From IMG/VR virus record IMGVR_UViG_3300020122_000238, positions 211,301 to 275,300 of that record: a stretch of 64,000 nucleotides of DNA; one strand, written 5' to 3'. Both the position numbers and the translations under genes were made by a program. Positions 1 to 7,913 of the stretch are shown in pieces (positions within the stretch are counted from its first letter, which is position 1; each line of letters opens with the position of its first letter). A model generated the notes under the pieces. The model worked only from the letters and a program-made list of their open reading frames with translations. It did no database searches and had not been told where the DNA came from. The DNA is from a virus.

Positions 1-22
1 CCCAGTATAATTTTCCTCGCAT
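1..22 (-). CDS. Start of a gene running off the left edge
   Basis: Only seven codons (MRGKLYW) are visible before the window edge. The start is inferred because the left arm of the inverted repeat at 20-64, read on this strand, gives the same TGTATAGATCCCC-ATG arrangement that starts the plus-strand gene at 62. The two would be divergent genes with mirror-image leaderless promoters. Nothing can be said about function. Confidence 0.35.
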
Positions 23-64
23 GGGGATCTATACAAGGCTCCCCACCTTGTATAGATCCCCATG
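20..64. repeat. Perfect 19-bp inverted repeat holding two divergent promoter/start regions
   Basis: The arms 20-38 and 46-64 are exact reverse complements around a 7-nt loop. Each arm carries a TGTATA -10-like hexamer and ends in ATG on the outward-facing strand. Confidence 0.85.
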
Positions 65-268
65 CCCATCGAACTCTCTCCCCAGCTCATGAACACCCTC
101 GCCGGCTTGATCGGTGAAGGCGCTTCCATCGATGACCTGTTCGCCCGTCTGCGGGAGGAAGGGGACATCCCGGAACACGAGTTTCCGGGCATCCTCTGCA
201 AGGTGCTGACGACCACCTTGGCGGAGAACACCAACAACTTCCGCAACCAGCTCGTGAAGTTCCTGTGA
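62..268 (+). CDS. Hypothetical protein, 68 aa
   Basis: A small, probably helical protein with no recognised domain. The ATG lies 7 nt after a TGTATA hexamer inside the inverted-repeat arm, so the mRNA is probably leaderless. It overlaps the next gene by 4 nt (GTGA), which implies translational coupling. Function is unknown. Confidence 0.7.
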   Translation: MPIELSPQLMNTLAGLIGEGASIDDLFARLREEGDIPEHEFPGILCKVLTTTLAENTNNFRNQLVKFL

Positions 269-543
269 ACCTCGAAATTCACGACAACACGACGGATGAG
301 GGGGGCACCTTGATAGGAGTCGCCAGAAATCTGGACTACATGTACCAGGCGGAGCAGTGGGTGATCGACTCCAAGGACGAGAGGCGGGTCGCTCGCTTCG
401 TCCTGTTCTCGGGCCCTATGACGCCGATTCGCGAATGGCGTATGGTCAACGGAGAGCCGAGCGACGTCCCCATCACGCCGGGGACGGTCGCCGATCCCCG
501 AACGTTCGCCCGCGAGACAACGGACCGAACATGTAGAGGTTGA
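265..543 (+). CDS. Hypothetical protein, 92 aa
   Basis: Starts with GTG overlapping the TGA of the previous gene, so it is probably coupled to it. The product is polar, with an aromatic stretch near residue 20 (LDYMYQAEQW) and no family I recognise. Its TGA stop is part of the TTGATC -35 box of the following promoter. Confidence 0.65.
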   Translation: MNLEIHDNTTDEGGTLIGVARNLDYMYQAEQWVIDSKDERRVARFVLFSGPMTPIREWRMVNGEPSDVPITPGTVADPRTFARETTDRTCRG

Positions 544-567
544 TCGGCAGCTCCCTCGGACTGTAGG
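540..567 (+). promoter_or_regulatory. Promoter TTGATC-N16-TGTAGG
   Basis: The -35 hexamer is at 540-545 and the -10 hexamer at 562-567, with a 16-bp spacer. The -10 box ends 6 nt before the ATG at 574, so transcription should begin at or very near the start codon. It is one of at least 12 copies of this layout. Confidence 0.8.
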
Positions 568-573
568 ACGGGC

Positions 574-807
574 ATGAACACTGAAGAAATGGTGGACGCC
601 CTATTCGCCAACAAGCCCGTGAAAGTCAGAGTGCCCGAAACGGGCCTGGCGTTCACGATCGCTCCGAAGAGGGGGTCTTTCGGGATCCTGTTCTTCGGGA
701 TCATCCCCGAGGGAAAGAAGCGCGCTCTGAAAACTCATGGGTACATGCTCATGGGGCGGAATGAGATGTGGGCCTGGGTAAACAGTCTTGAGTCCGTGGA
801 GAACTGA
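574..807 (+). CDS. Hypothetical protein, 77 aa
   Basis: A small beta-rich protein with a hydrophobic centre (GSFGILFFGIIPEGKK) and the C-terminus MWAWVNSLESVEN, which only weakly recalls the W-rich acidic tag seen elsewhere. The start is fixed by the promoter at 540-567, since no Shine-Dalgarno sequence is present. Function unknown. Confidence 0.75.
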   Translation: MNTEEMVDALFANKPVKVRVPETGLAFTIAPKRGSFGILFFGIIPEGKKRALKTHGYMLMGRNEMWAWVNSLESVEN

Positions 808-808
808 C

Positions 809-1168
809 ATGTTGAGCACCATTGAACGAGCCATTGCTCTCAGAACGCACTACCGGGAAATCCTGGTCGCTCGCAACGGACACTGGGGTACTTGCTCTGG
901 GTGCCCTCGCGACGAAGATGGTGTCCCACACCCTGGACGCTGTTCGGAGTATTCGCGATCCGATCATCACATTCCGGCCAGCGAAACGCATCGTGGTGAA
1001 GGCGTAAACACGACCGAAGCCATCGCTGCATTGGCTCGGGTTCTTTACGAGCGCGCTCCGAAGCCTGTGAAGACTGGCCACGCGGAAGCCGACGCGAAAG
1101 CGGAATGGCTGGCTGCGTGGGGCTGTGTGGAAGAAGCCGAGAAGAAATTTTATCCTCCTCGTGGTTGA
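809..1168 (+). CDS. Hypothetical protein with CxxC pair, 119 aa
   Basis: The ATG follows the previous stop directly. Residues about 27-42 contain a CSGCP...C cluster with nearby His residues that could bind zinc, and the C-terminal half is helical (TTEAIAALARVLYER). The TGA stop is shared with the TTGATC box of the next promoter. No family recognised. Confidence 0.7.
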   Translation: MLSTIERAIALRTHYREILVARNGHWGTCSGCPRDEDGVPHPGRCSEYSRSDHHIPASETHRGEGVNTTEAIAALARVLYERAPKPVKTGHAEADAKAEWLAAWGCVEEAEKKFYPPRG

Positions 1169-1192
1169 TCGACAGCCACCCCCGACTGTAGG
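1165..1192 (+). promoter_or_regulatory. Promoter TTGATC-N16-TGTAGG
   Basis: -35 at 1165-1170, -10 at 1187-1192, spacer 16 bp, and 6 nt from the -10 box to the ATG at 1199. The TGA in the -35 box is the stop codon of the upstream gene. Confidence 0.8.
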
Positions 1193-1198
1193 ACTCCC

Positions 1199-1561
1199 AT
1201 GACGACCACCAAGTACGACTTCACCAAGCTCACCGCGGACCTCAAGGCTGGCCTCCTCGTGGCCAAGCAGGTTGCGGCGGCCACCCACGACGGCGGCACC
1301 TGTAACTTCGACGCCCCCAAGTTCCACTTCGATCGTTCACCGTCCCCCAAGGTGCGGGCGGAGTTCGAGAAGGCCGCAACGGAAGCGGGGGTTCCCGGCT
1401 ACTGGACGGGGGACACGTTCGGCCGTCACCAAAACCGTCGCTTCGTCTTCGGTCCCGGGTGCGGCGGGCAGGGCCACTCGCGCACGAAGGCCGCGGAAGC
1501 TCTCAAGGATCACCTCGTCGCTGCGGGCTGGGACGTCAGCATGTACTACCAGGCGGACTGA
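1199..1561 (+). CDS. Hypothetical protein, 120 aa
   Basis: The start is set by the promoter at 1165-1192. The product has a Gly/His/Arg-rich middle (FGPGCGGQGHSRTKAAEAL) followed by a helix, and reads as a small soluble alpha/beta protein. No homologue recognised. Confidence 0.75.
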   Translation: MTTTKYDFTKLTADLKAGLLVAKQVAAATHDGGTCNFDAPKFHFDRSPSPKVRAEFEKAATEAGVPGYWTGDTFGRHQNRRFVFGPGCGGQGHSRTKAAEALKDHLVAAGWDVSMYYQAD

Positions 1562-1563
1562 TC

Positions 1564-1810
1564 ATGGGACGCCTGGTAGTTACCGTGAGGGGAGAATGCG
1601 AGCACCACAAGCGACGCGGACATCTACTGTGATGTCCGCGTCGCTTGTGGTGCAACGATCCTCCGCGTCGAGATGATAGGGGACTACCCCTCCACGGGCG
1701 CCCACATCTACGTGAAGTGCCAAAAATCTCCCGCCGAGCTGTCCGCGGCTATCGACGCTGCGGACGAGATCCCGCAATATTCAATCAGGACGGAAGTAGA
1801 GCGAAAATGA
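1564..1810 (+). CDS. Hypothetical protein, reading frame broken near 1593
   Basis: The ATG at 1564 opens MGRLVVTVRG, then the frame ends after 22 codons. Removing one G from the GGGG run near 1589-1592 joins it to a clean frame (ENASTTSDADIYCDVRVACG...) that runs to a TGA overlapping the ATG of the synthetase at 1807. The joined product would be about 81 aa. The 23-bp inverted repeat at 1602-1653 lies inside it. A sequencing indel is the likeliest cause; a real pseudogene is possible. Confidence 0.5.
1602..1653. repeat. Perfect 23-bp inverted repeat inside a reading frame
   Basis: Arms 1602-1624 and 1631-1653 with a 6-nt loop. It lies early in the broken reading frame and has no T tract, so it does not look like a terminator. 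Confidence 0.85.
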
Positions 1811-3123
1811 GTAACGTAATCCTGATCGCGGGCCTCAACTACGGAGATGAGGGCAAGGGGACGACCGTCGACTACCTCGCTCGGAAGCACGAAGCGCACA
1901 CGGTCGTCCGCTACAACGGCGGAGCCCAAGCAGGCCATTCGGTGGTCCTGGAGGATGATCGGCACCACACCTTCGCCCAGTTCGGGAGCGCCACCTTCGT
2001 CCCTGGGGTGAAGACGCACCTCAGCCGGCACATGCTCATCAACCCGATCTTCATGATGTCTGAGGAGAAGCACCTCCGCACTGTCGGCGTCGAGGATGCC
2101 TTCGAACGGATGACCATCGAACGGGATGCGCTGATCACGACTCCCTACCATGTCGCCGCGAATCGCATCCGGGAGATGGCTCGCTCAAACCGCCACGGAT
2201 CTTGTGGGATGGGAATCGGCGAGACGGTGAGCAGTCACCTGTTCCACCCTCAAGAGGATCTCCGGATTGGGGATCTGGAAGGGCCAATCACCGCGCGATT
2301 GGAGCAGATCCGAGCGCGGTATTTGTGGGAGCTGGCTACTCTGCACATTCCCGAGTGCAAGTTCCGCGACTACGATTGCATCTGCCCGTTCAAGCATGAA
2401 TGGGGCATGCTCTTGAACAAGAGCCTTCTCCCCTTGATTGTGGGGTTGCTCACGGGATTTCTCAAGCTCCCGCTCAAGGTTGTCGATGAGACCTACCTCC
2501 CGCTCATCATGGGGGAAGGGACCACGATCTTCGAGGGTGCTCAGGGTGTCCTCCTTGATCAGGACTACGGGTTCCACCCCTACACGACCTGGTCCGACAC
2601 GACCTTCAGCAACGCCCTCAACCTGATCGAAGGCTTCTCTGGAGACGTAAGGAAGATCGGGATCGTTCGATCCTACATGACCCGGCACGGGGCGGGCCCA
2701 TTCGTCACGGAAGATGTCACCCTCCAGCTCCCCTCCACGAAGGTTGAGCACAACTCGCTCAATCCCTGGCAATCGAATTTCCGGGTGGGGCATTTCGACG
2801 CCTTCGCGACCAATTACGCCCTCAAGGTGATTGGGGGTGTCGACGAGATCGCCATGACACACTGCGATGTGCCAAGTAGTGGTAAAATTTGTGTTGGATA
2901 CAGGGGAGAGTTTACCCCCGAAGTGCTTCAGGATATGCCGCATGTGAAGCATATTCGTGAAGACCTCGACGTTCGTACGGGTATCACAAATGCTCTTTTC
3001 AATGTCTTTCCGGTGTACTTGACCGATGTGGCAGAGAAGGATTTCATCCCCAAAATTGAAGATTTCGTGGGGACTCCCATCACCATCAAGTCGTACGGCC
3101 CCACGGCCAAGGACAAGCGATAA
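1807..3123 (+). CDS. purA: Adenylosuccinate synthetase family (PurA/PurZ-like)
   Basis: The 438-aa length fits adenylosuccinate synthetase, which joins IMP and aspartate using GTP. The N-terminus has LNYGDEGKG (catalytic Asp and GTP loop) and YNGGAQAGHSVV (catalytic His). IFEGAQGVLLDQDYG and YMTRHGAGPFVTED match conserved family blocks. The usual aspartate loop TTGRxRRCGW is replaced by NPWQSNFRVGHFDA, a change I associate with the phage PurZ branch that acts on dGMP to make 2-aminoadenine DNA precursors; this is from memory and unverified. A hydrophobic insert near residue 200 is unusual. The start ATG overlaps the previous TGA, and the TAA overlaps the next ATG by 1 nt. Confidence 0.92.
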   Translation: MSNVILIAGLNYGDEGKGTTVDYLARKHEAHTVVRYNGGAQAGHSVVLEDDRHHTFAQFGSATFVPGVKTHLSRHMLINPIFMMSEEKHLRTVGVEDAFERMTIERDALITTPYHVAANRIREMARSNRHGSCGMGIGETVSSHLFHPQEDLRIGDLEGPITARLEQIRARYLWELATLHIPECKFRDYDCICPFKHEWGMLLNKSLLPLIVGLLTGFLKLPLKVVDETYLPLIMGEGTTIFEGAQGVLLDQDYGFHPYTTWSDTTFSNALNLIEGFSGDVRKIGIVRSYMTRHGAGPFVTEDVTLQLPSTKVEHNSLNPWQSNFRVGHFDAFATNYALKVIGGVDEIAMTHCDVPSSGKICVGYRGEFTPEVLQDMPHVKHIREDLDVRTGITNALFNVFPVYLTDVAEKDFIPKIEDFVGTPITIKSYGPTAKDKR

Positions 3124-4037
3124 TGGACCCCATCAAGATCATCCTCCCGCCCACCAGGCCCAAGCACGCGACGAACGCGTGGGAAGCCCTCATGGCGGAT
3201 GATGATGGTATCCTTGAGGGTGATACCGCGACCTTCACCTTCGACACGAAGGTTGCGGAAGGGGACCTCTGCGACATCTACCGAGGCACCTACAACGGCC
3301 GCCCGGCGGCTTTGAAGGTGTCCCATGGGGTCGACGTCAACGACCTCGTCGAGCATGAGGCGGACGTCATCCGGCACCTCTTCCCCGCAGAAGAGGCGAA
3401 CGTCGGGTTCCTCCGCTACCTCTCCAAGCTCAGCTACTCCTTCCATGACGAACGGGAGGGAAAGCGGATCAACGTCTTCCCCTGGCTCGGAGAACATGTC
3501 TCCGTCGCCGACATCCTGAAGGCGTATCCAGGCGGCATCGAGTACCAAAACATGGTCTGGATGTTCAAGCGTGGACTGGAAGGCCTCGGATACGTTCACG
3601 AAAAGAACGTCATTCACGGTGCGGTCCTCCCCCCGCATCTGCTGATCCATCCGGCCGACCACGGGGCCAAGCTGATCGACTGGTCCTACGCCGTCCTCAA
3701 CGCGGACGCACGACGGAACAAGGTCCGGGCCATGTCCGCACCCTGGAGGTCCTTCTATGCCCCCGAGATTCCCGGGAAAGGGATCCCGACGGCGGCGACG
3801 GATATCTACATGCTGGCCAAGTGCATGGTCGCTCTGCAAGGCGGGGACGTCACCACGGACGCGATGCCGGATACGACCCCAGAGCCCATTCAGAGGTTCT
3901 TGAGGGAGTGCCTGTCTCCCATGCAGCACCTTCGGCCGAACAGCGCATGGGATCTCGTCGAGGAGTTCAACGCGCTTCTTCGCTCCGTGATCGGCCCGCC
4001 GAAATACTTCAAGTTCGAGATGTCCCCCAAGGTGTAA
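3123..4037 (+). CDS. Protein-kinase-fold protein, probable pseudokinase
   Basis: A kinase-like fold of 304 aa. AALKVSH gives the ATP-binding Lys, FPWLGEH a hinge and KLIDWSYA the DFG-equivalent (DWS). The catalytic loop reads VIHGAVLPPHLLIH, lacking the HRD aspartate and the downstream Asn, so activity is doubtful. Residues 17-29 carry TNAWEALMADDDG, the tag seen at the C-terminus of many other proteins but here ahead of the kinase fold. It starts on TAATG overlap with the synthetase gene. The stop codon (GTG TAA) lies in a GGTGTAAT -10 element for the next gene. Confidence 0.75.
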   Translation: MDPIKIILPPTRPKHATNAWEALMADDDGILEGDTATFTFDTKVAEGDLCDIYRGTYNGRPAALKVSHGVDVNDLVEHEADVIRHLFPAEEANVGFLRYLSKLSYSFHDEREGKRINVFPWLGEHVSVADILKAYPGGIEYQNMVWMFKRGLEGLGYVHEKNVIHGAVLPPHLLIHPADHGAKLIDWSYAVLNADARRNKVRAMSAPWRSFYAPEIPGKGIPTAATDIYMLAKCMVALQGGDVTTDAMPDTTPEPIQRFLRECLSPMQHLRPNSAWDLVEEFNALLRSVIGPPKYFKFEMSPKV

Positions 4038-4039
4038 TC

Positions 4040-4201
4040 ATGCTGAGTATGCAAAATATCCCGCCCGTCTGTGGGATCGTCATCGTGGTGGTTCTCATCC
4101 TCTCCGCTCTGGGGGTGGAAAATCGCTACTTGGGATACTTCATTATCGGAGCGGCGTTGGCCATGATTCTCGATGTGATCATCATGTGGGCACGTAAATA
4201 A
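4040..4201 (+). CDS. Small two-TM membrane protein, 53 aa
   Basis: Two hydrophobic segments (about residues 9-25 and 31-48) separated by VENRYLG and a basic end (WARK) suggest an inner-membrane hairpin. The -10 element TGTAAT (4033-4038) is 1 nt from this ATG but 10 nt from the in-frame ATG at 4049, so translation may begin there (MQNIPP). It could be holin-like, but nothing proves this. Confidence 0.65.
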   Translation: MLSMQNIPPVCGIVIVVVLILSALGVENRYLGYFIIGAALAMILDVIIMWARK

Positions 4202-4232
4202 CGTTCTCCCACTCTGGCCGTAGAGGAGTTCC

Positions 4233-4541
4233 ATGTTCAAATTCAACGGAGGCCGGGGCGCAACGATATGTGACTTCTGCCGGACCATGTTGACCAGCGG
4301 GTCCCGCCAGATTCGACCTTTTCTCACGGTCAAGATGATGGAAGGGTCCGAAGAGCATCTCGCTTTGGTCCACCTGTGTGACGCACAGTGCTTGGCCAAG
4401 AAGATCGACCGCGTGGTCGATCAGACCGAAGCGGGCTGGGGTGACGACCACGACTTCGGAGCTGAGAACCTGCAACTCCTGATCGCCGCCCTCAAAGAGC
4501 AAGGCGTCAGGGAGGCTCGCCGTATCACGCAGCCTCGATAA
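4233..4541 (+). CDS. Hypothetical Zn-binding protein, 102 aa
   Basis: Has ICDFC near residue 13 and HLCDAQC near residue 48, a plausible four-Cys zinc site. CGTAGAG ends 7 nt before the ATG, in the place of the -10 element used elsewhere. Function unknown. Confidence 0.75.
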   Translation: MFKFNGGRGATICDFCRTMLTSGSRQIRPFLTVKMMEGSEEHLALVHLCDAQCLAKKIDRVVDQTEAGWGDDHDFGAENLQLLIAALKEQGVREARRITQPR

Positions 4542-4597
4542 ACACAGCACACACCTAAAGTATTGACCTACCTCACGTCATACGTCAATATGTACGT

Positions 4598-5299
4598 ATG
4601 GGACGTCCTGCCACAGACCTGACGGATTTCAGGTCTGGTAAACTAACAGCCACACATCGAGAAGGGAGCACTGCTCAAGGAGCTGCTCTCTGGTTCTGCC
4701 GTTGCGATTGCGGGGAATTCGTACTCGTTCGAGGCACCAAGCTCAAATCAGGACAGATACAATCCTGTGGGTGCGGGATGCGTGAGTACCAAAACAGCCC
4801 AAAAGACTGGGAGATTCACGGTCAGGCGGGCACCCCAAAACGCAAGCCCACATCACTTTACAACACCTGGACCCTGATGCGATCCAGGTGTTGTAAAGTG
4901 AGAAACCCTGACTATCCGTCATATGGCGGGCGGGGGGTACAAGTGTGTGAAAGATGGCTAAATAGCTTCACGGCTTTCCAAGAAGATATGGGGCCGAAGC
5001 CGGGAGCCTCATACACAATCGATCGTATCGATGTCAACGGGAACTACACCCCCGAAAATTGTAGGTGGGCCACACGTAAAGAACAGGCGAGAAACCGCCG
5101 AGATAATGTCTTTGTGTCTTACGAAGGTGAGACGCTGTGCCTCACAAACTGGTCCGAACGTTTCGGGGTTGCAGCTAGAGACATCAAACGAAGGCTGTAC
5201 TTGGGCTGGTCTATTGAGCGAGCCCTGAGAGAACCTTCTCGTATGCTACCCAAGAGGCGACATGGTGACTCCGAAAGAAGTGGGCTGGGGATCGTATAA
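4598..5299 (+). CDS. HNH homing endonuclease, free-standing
   Basis: The 233-aa protein has an N-terminal segment with C-x-C-x-C-G-E and SCGCG cysteines. A classic phage HNH core follows: YNTWTLMRSRCCKV, YGGRGVQVCERW, DRIDVNGNYTPENCRWAT and EQARNRR. A C-terminal NUMOD-like helix-turn-helix (LTNWSERFGVAARDIKRRL) probably reads the target site. It is a paralogue of the gene at 28305. AT-rich stretches and a different upstream region (no GGTGTA) suggest later entry. It overlaps the next gene by 38 nt, and a 19-bp inverted repeat lies within its coding sequence. Confidence 0.9.
   Translation: MGRPATDLTDFRSGKLTATHREGSTAQGAALWFCRCDCGEFVLVRGTKLKSGQIQSCGCGMREYQNSPKDWEIHGQAGTPKRKPTSLYNTWTLMRSRCCKVRNPDYPSYGGRGVQVCERWLNSFTAFQEDMGPKPGASYTIDRIDVNGNYTPENCRWATRKEQARNRRDNVFVSYEGETLCLTNWSERFGVAARDIKRRLYLGWSIERALREPSRMLPKRRHGDSERSGLGIV
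4853..4901. repeat. Perfect 19-bp inverted repeat inside the HNH gene
   Basis: Arms 4853-4871 and 4883-4901 with an 11-nt loop. It codes for residues around YNTWTLMRSRCCKV at the start of the HNH core. Confidence 0.85.
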
Positions 5300-6389
5300 A
5301 TCCTATGAAGGACCGATTTGGCTCGGTCGCGATACCCCCTACAAGATGCCCGACGCCCCTACAAGTGCGGAGAAAGTGATGACTGTCATCACAAGTACGG
5401 AAGGGGGGTCCTTCTCAGCGATCAACATGTACGACCGCATGGTTATTTCATGCGGCATTTTGCAGTGGGGCGAGGCAGGCCAGTACAGCGTCTCCGATAT
5501 GATCGGGGCCATCGTTGACCAGGCAGGGGGCTTCCCGAAGCCTTTCCAAACCCAGCTCTCCAACGTCGACATCAACTTCGAGAAGAACGCCAAGGGGCGC
5601 TGGAGGTTCTTCTTCCGGGACTTCCGAGGTGAGGTCGACCGTCTCGGAGAGCAGAAGCAGCTCTTCTTGCTCCGCTCGAATGGCCTGAAGGGGACATGGG
5701 ACGAGGGCTCCAAGGAGTACGCCAAGAGCTGGGCAGCGGCTATCGCGAGCACCCTGGCACTCCCCGAGGCGCAGAAGGTCCAGGTTGCCTTCACGGTCCC
5801 GAAACTCTTGAGCTTCATCACGCCCGAGGCCCATGCGATCCTTTGGGAAGGGTCTCTCACGACGGACGCATCCGCCATGTCTTCTGGCTGGATCGGGGCT
5901 CTCCGTTCGGCCTACCTTTCCTTCGCCGCCAATCTCCCCATGGTCGCAAGCAACCAGCTCAAGATCGCGGTCGCGAAGTCAAAGGCTCCGAAGTGGTCCT
6001 CGGACTGGTGCATCGACATCTTGAAGCAGCTCACCTTTGGGCCGCAGATCACGATCTACCCGGTCCGCTACAACGGGATCCGGCCGGTCATTGAGCGGAT
6101 CTACGGTGTGGACCTACCTGACTTCGCTGCGGATCTCCAGGCATGGAGCGCGAAGCTGGGGATCGACCCGACGGATTCGATGCCTCCTTTCCTGACCCCG
6201 AAAGAGATTCAGATGGAGCTGATCGCAGAGGGTTATGACCTCGGGCCGGCGGGAGCTGATGGGCGGATTGGGGTCAAGACCACGGATGCCTTGTTTGCAT
6301 TCCAGGCAATACACGGGCTCAAGGTCGACGGAATCATCGGACCCATGACCCGCAAGGCTCTTCTGGCCGAGTGGCAGCGGCGGAACTAG
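5262..6389 (+). CDS. Endolysin-like protein with C-terminal peptidoglycan-binding domain
   Basis: The 375-aa protein ends in a PG_binding_1 domain (about residues 305-372: DGRIGVKTTDALFAFQ, LKVDGIIGPMTRKALL). The N-terminal part has STEGG near residue 47 and ISCGILQW, which I read as a glycosidase-like catalytic region with Glu as candidate catalyst. No signal peptide is evident, so release would need a holin or another route. ATG 5262 overlaps the HNH gene; ATG at 5344 is an alternative start. It probably degrades peptidoglycan at lysis or entry. Confidence 0.75.
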   Translation: MVTPKEVGWGSYKSYEGPIWLGRDTPYKMPDAPTSAEKVMTVITSTEGGSFSAINMYDRMVISCGILQWGEAGQYSVSDMIGAIVDQAGGFPKPFQTQLSNVDINFEKNAKGRWRFFFRDFRGEVDRLGEQKQLFLLRSNGLKGTWDEGSKEYAKSWAAAIASTLALPEAQKVQVAFTVPKLLSFITPEAHAILWEGSLTTDASAMSSGWIGALRSAYLSFAANLPMVASNQLKIAVAKSKAPKWSSDWCIDILKQLTFGPQITIYPVRYNGIRPVIERIYGVDLPDFAADLQAWSAKLGIDPTDSMPPFLTPKEIQMELIAEGYDLGPAGADGRIGVKTTDALFAFQAIHGLKVDGIIGPMTRKALLAEWQRRN

Positions 6390-6405
6390 AGGAGGCGCCA
6401 AGTCG

Positions 6406-6440
6406 GAAGATGTAGGAGCTTGGGCGCATCCCACATCTTC
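6406..6440. terminator. Weak inverted repeat between convergent genes
   Basis: GAAGATGT (6406-6413) and ACATCTTC (6433-6440) pair between the convergent genes ending at 6389 and 6450. The loop is long and there is no clear T tract. Confidence 0.3.
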
Positions 6441-6449
6441 ACACCGACA

Positions 6450-7139
6450 TCAGATCGTCGGGATGGTCATCGACTCGACCGGCTCATCGACGGCCTCCGG
6501 CTTCAAGATGTCCGCGGTCGTGAAGCTCGGGATGTGCGTGCCGAACCAGCGAACAGCAACCCCCATGCGGAGCTGGCTCTCCTTGGAGCCGCCCTCGCAT
6601 GTGCCGCTCGCATAGGCCCGGAGACCCTCCAGCGTGCCAAGACGTGAGCACGAAGCCACCGACGACTTCATCAAGTGATGCGCCGCTCGAAAGCACTTCT
6701 TCCGATCCGCTAGCAGCTCGTCAGCCGTCCACCCAATCTGGACATCGGCTGCATCATCGTAGGGAGAAGCCCAGCGACTCAGGGTCTTGTTCCAGTCCCT
6801 CGTTCGCCCCTTACCCACGTTGATCTGCATCAAGCAGACGCTCTTCCCACCGTCGCCTCGAAGGAGGCCATTGTCCACCTTCGAGGCGAAACGACCCGAC
6901 TCAAAGTAGGCCCCTCCGAGCATTGCCGCAGCCGTGCGAACAAGCCCATGGTCTGGACCTTTTGCCGGGGTGCTGTAGAAAGAAGGCTCGCTCATGACCA
7001 CTTCAGCAAGGTCTTGGGCAGTCTGCTCATACCGTGCCTGGGTTTGCTCGGGAGTTTCGAGACCTCCCCCATATTGGGTGTGACCCGGCGGAGACTTAGT
7101 CACCAAGAACGTCAGGATCCAAGAAACAAGCAACTTCAC
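6450..7139 (-). CDS. Lytic-transglycosylase-like exported protein
   Basis: 229 aa from a GTG at 7139 with a good Shine-Dalgarno sequence (AGGAGG, 6 nt upstream), one of the few here. The N-terminus (MKLLVSWILTFLVT) is a signal or membrane anchor. MLGGAYFESGRF followed by SVCLMQINVG matches the Glu-Ser and Gln-Ile-Asn pattern of SLT-type muramidases, giving Glu in YFESG as candidate catalyst. It probably cleaves peptidoglycan in the periplasm. Its promoter (TGTAGA near 7190) is about 50 nt upstream, so this mRNA has a leader. Confidence 0.75.
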   Translation of the reverse strand: MKLLVSWILTFLVTKSPPGHTQYGGGLETPEQTQARYEQTAQDLAEVVMSEPSFYSTPAKGPDHGLVRTAAAMLGGAYFESGRFASKVDNGLLRGDGGKSVCLMQINVGKGRTRDWNKTLSRWASPYDDAADVQIGWTADELLADRKKCFRAAHHLMKSSVASCSRLGTLEGLRAYASGTCEGGSKESQLRMGVAVRWFGTHIPSFTTADILKPEAVDEPVESMTIPTI

Positions 7140-7224
7140 AATCAACCTCCTGAAAGCCTGACCCAAAAAGGGTAGGGCTGGCCTTTCTACACCAGATAAA
7201 GTCTAAATCAAGAGAAATCGACGT

Positions 7225-7270
7225 AATTATGAGCCTTTTGGGGATCCACACCCCCAAAAGGCTCATAATT
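7225..7270. repeat. Perfect 19-bp inverted repeat between divergent genes
   Basis: Arms 7225-7243 and 7252-7270 with an 8-nt loop, placed upstream of both divergent promoters. It could be an operator or a barrier between transcripts. Confidence 0.8.
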
Positions 7271-7292
7271 TCTAGAACGCCTACACTTCTGG

Positions 7293-7298
7293 TGTAGA
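7293..7298 (+). promoter_or_regulatory. Extended -10 element GGTGTAGA
   Basis: TGTAGA preceded by TGG, 7 nt before the GTG start at 7306. No TTGATC box lies at 16 bp. Confidence 0.65.
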
Positions 7299-7305
7299 CG
7301 CCCTT

Positions 7306-7821
7306 GTGACCATCGACGCAAAGAAGCTCCGGGCGATTCACGAGATGTTCCTGTGCAAGTCTCCGGACTCGACTCAAGAACTCCTCTACACAGCATACCC
7401 CAAAGCACGAGGTTTCTCCCACAATGAACGGAATCTAGCGGTTCTCGACGCGACCATCATTTTGGGGCTAGCTCAGACGTGGCCGGAAAACGAAGAGGAA
7501 CCGAACCAGGTGTTTTTCTTGGTCCGGTCCGCAGACGAGCTGGTCTGGTGTCTGAAAAGGCTCAAGGAGATCGCCAGAGGCTTCTTCGAGCGCCTCAAGC
7601 AGATGCCCAGTCAGAAGGAGGCCAAGGTGCAAGCGGCAAAGCTCATTGCCTCTTTCTTCAACAACCTTCGTATCGGGATCTCCACTCAGTTTGACGAGCC
7701 CCCGGCAAACTGGGTGTCCTTTAGCTACCTCGCATCCGACCCGGTCCCGACCTGGATGCGAGACAAGCTTATCCCTGTGCCTGTGCAACAGGACATGTTC
7801 GCCGGAGTCGAGGAGCAGTGA
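7306..7821 (+). CDS. Hypothetical protein, 171 aa
   Basis: The GTG start is chosen by its 7-nt distance from the TGTAGA element. The protein is mostly helical (ELVWCLKRLKEIARGFFERLKQ), without recognised motifs and without the tag. It is the first of a short plus-strand series leading to tagged genes. Confidence 0.75.
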   Translation: MTIDAKKLRAIHEMFLCKSPDSTQELLYTAYPKARGFSHNERNLAVLDATIILGLAQTWPENEEEPNQVFFLVRSADELVWCLKRLKEIARGFFERLKQMPSQKEAKVQAAKLIASFFNNLRIGISTQFDEPPANWVSFSYLASDPVPTWMRDKLIPVPVQQDMFAGVEEQ

Positions 7822-7913
7822 GTATGTCCAGAGAGTAGACTTTCACGTTTTCCGTCTAGTACGTGATCCAACATACTAGACGATACCCGTCGAAGTCGGT
7901 GTAACCTCTCCCC

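Noticed and set aside
2185-3929. Two long minus-strand open frames
   Set aside because: Both are antisense to the synthetase and kinase-like genes, which have conserved motifs.
4598-5299. HNH gene as part of a group I intron or intein
   Set aside because: Neighbouring genes are complete and no split exon or splice motif is visible, so it is treated as free-standing.
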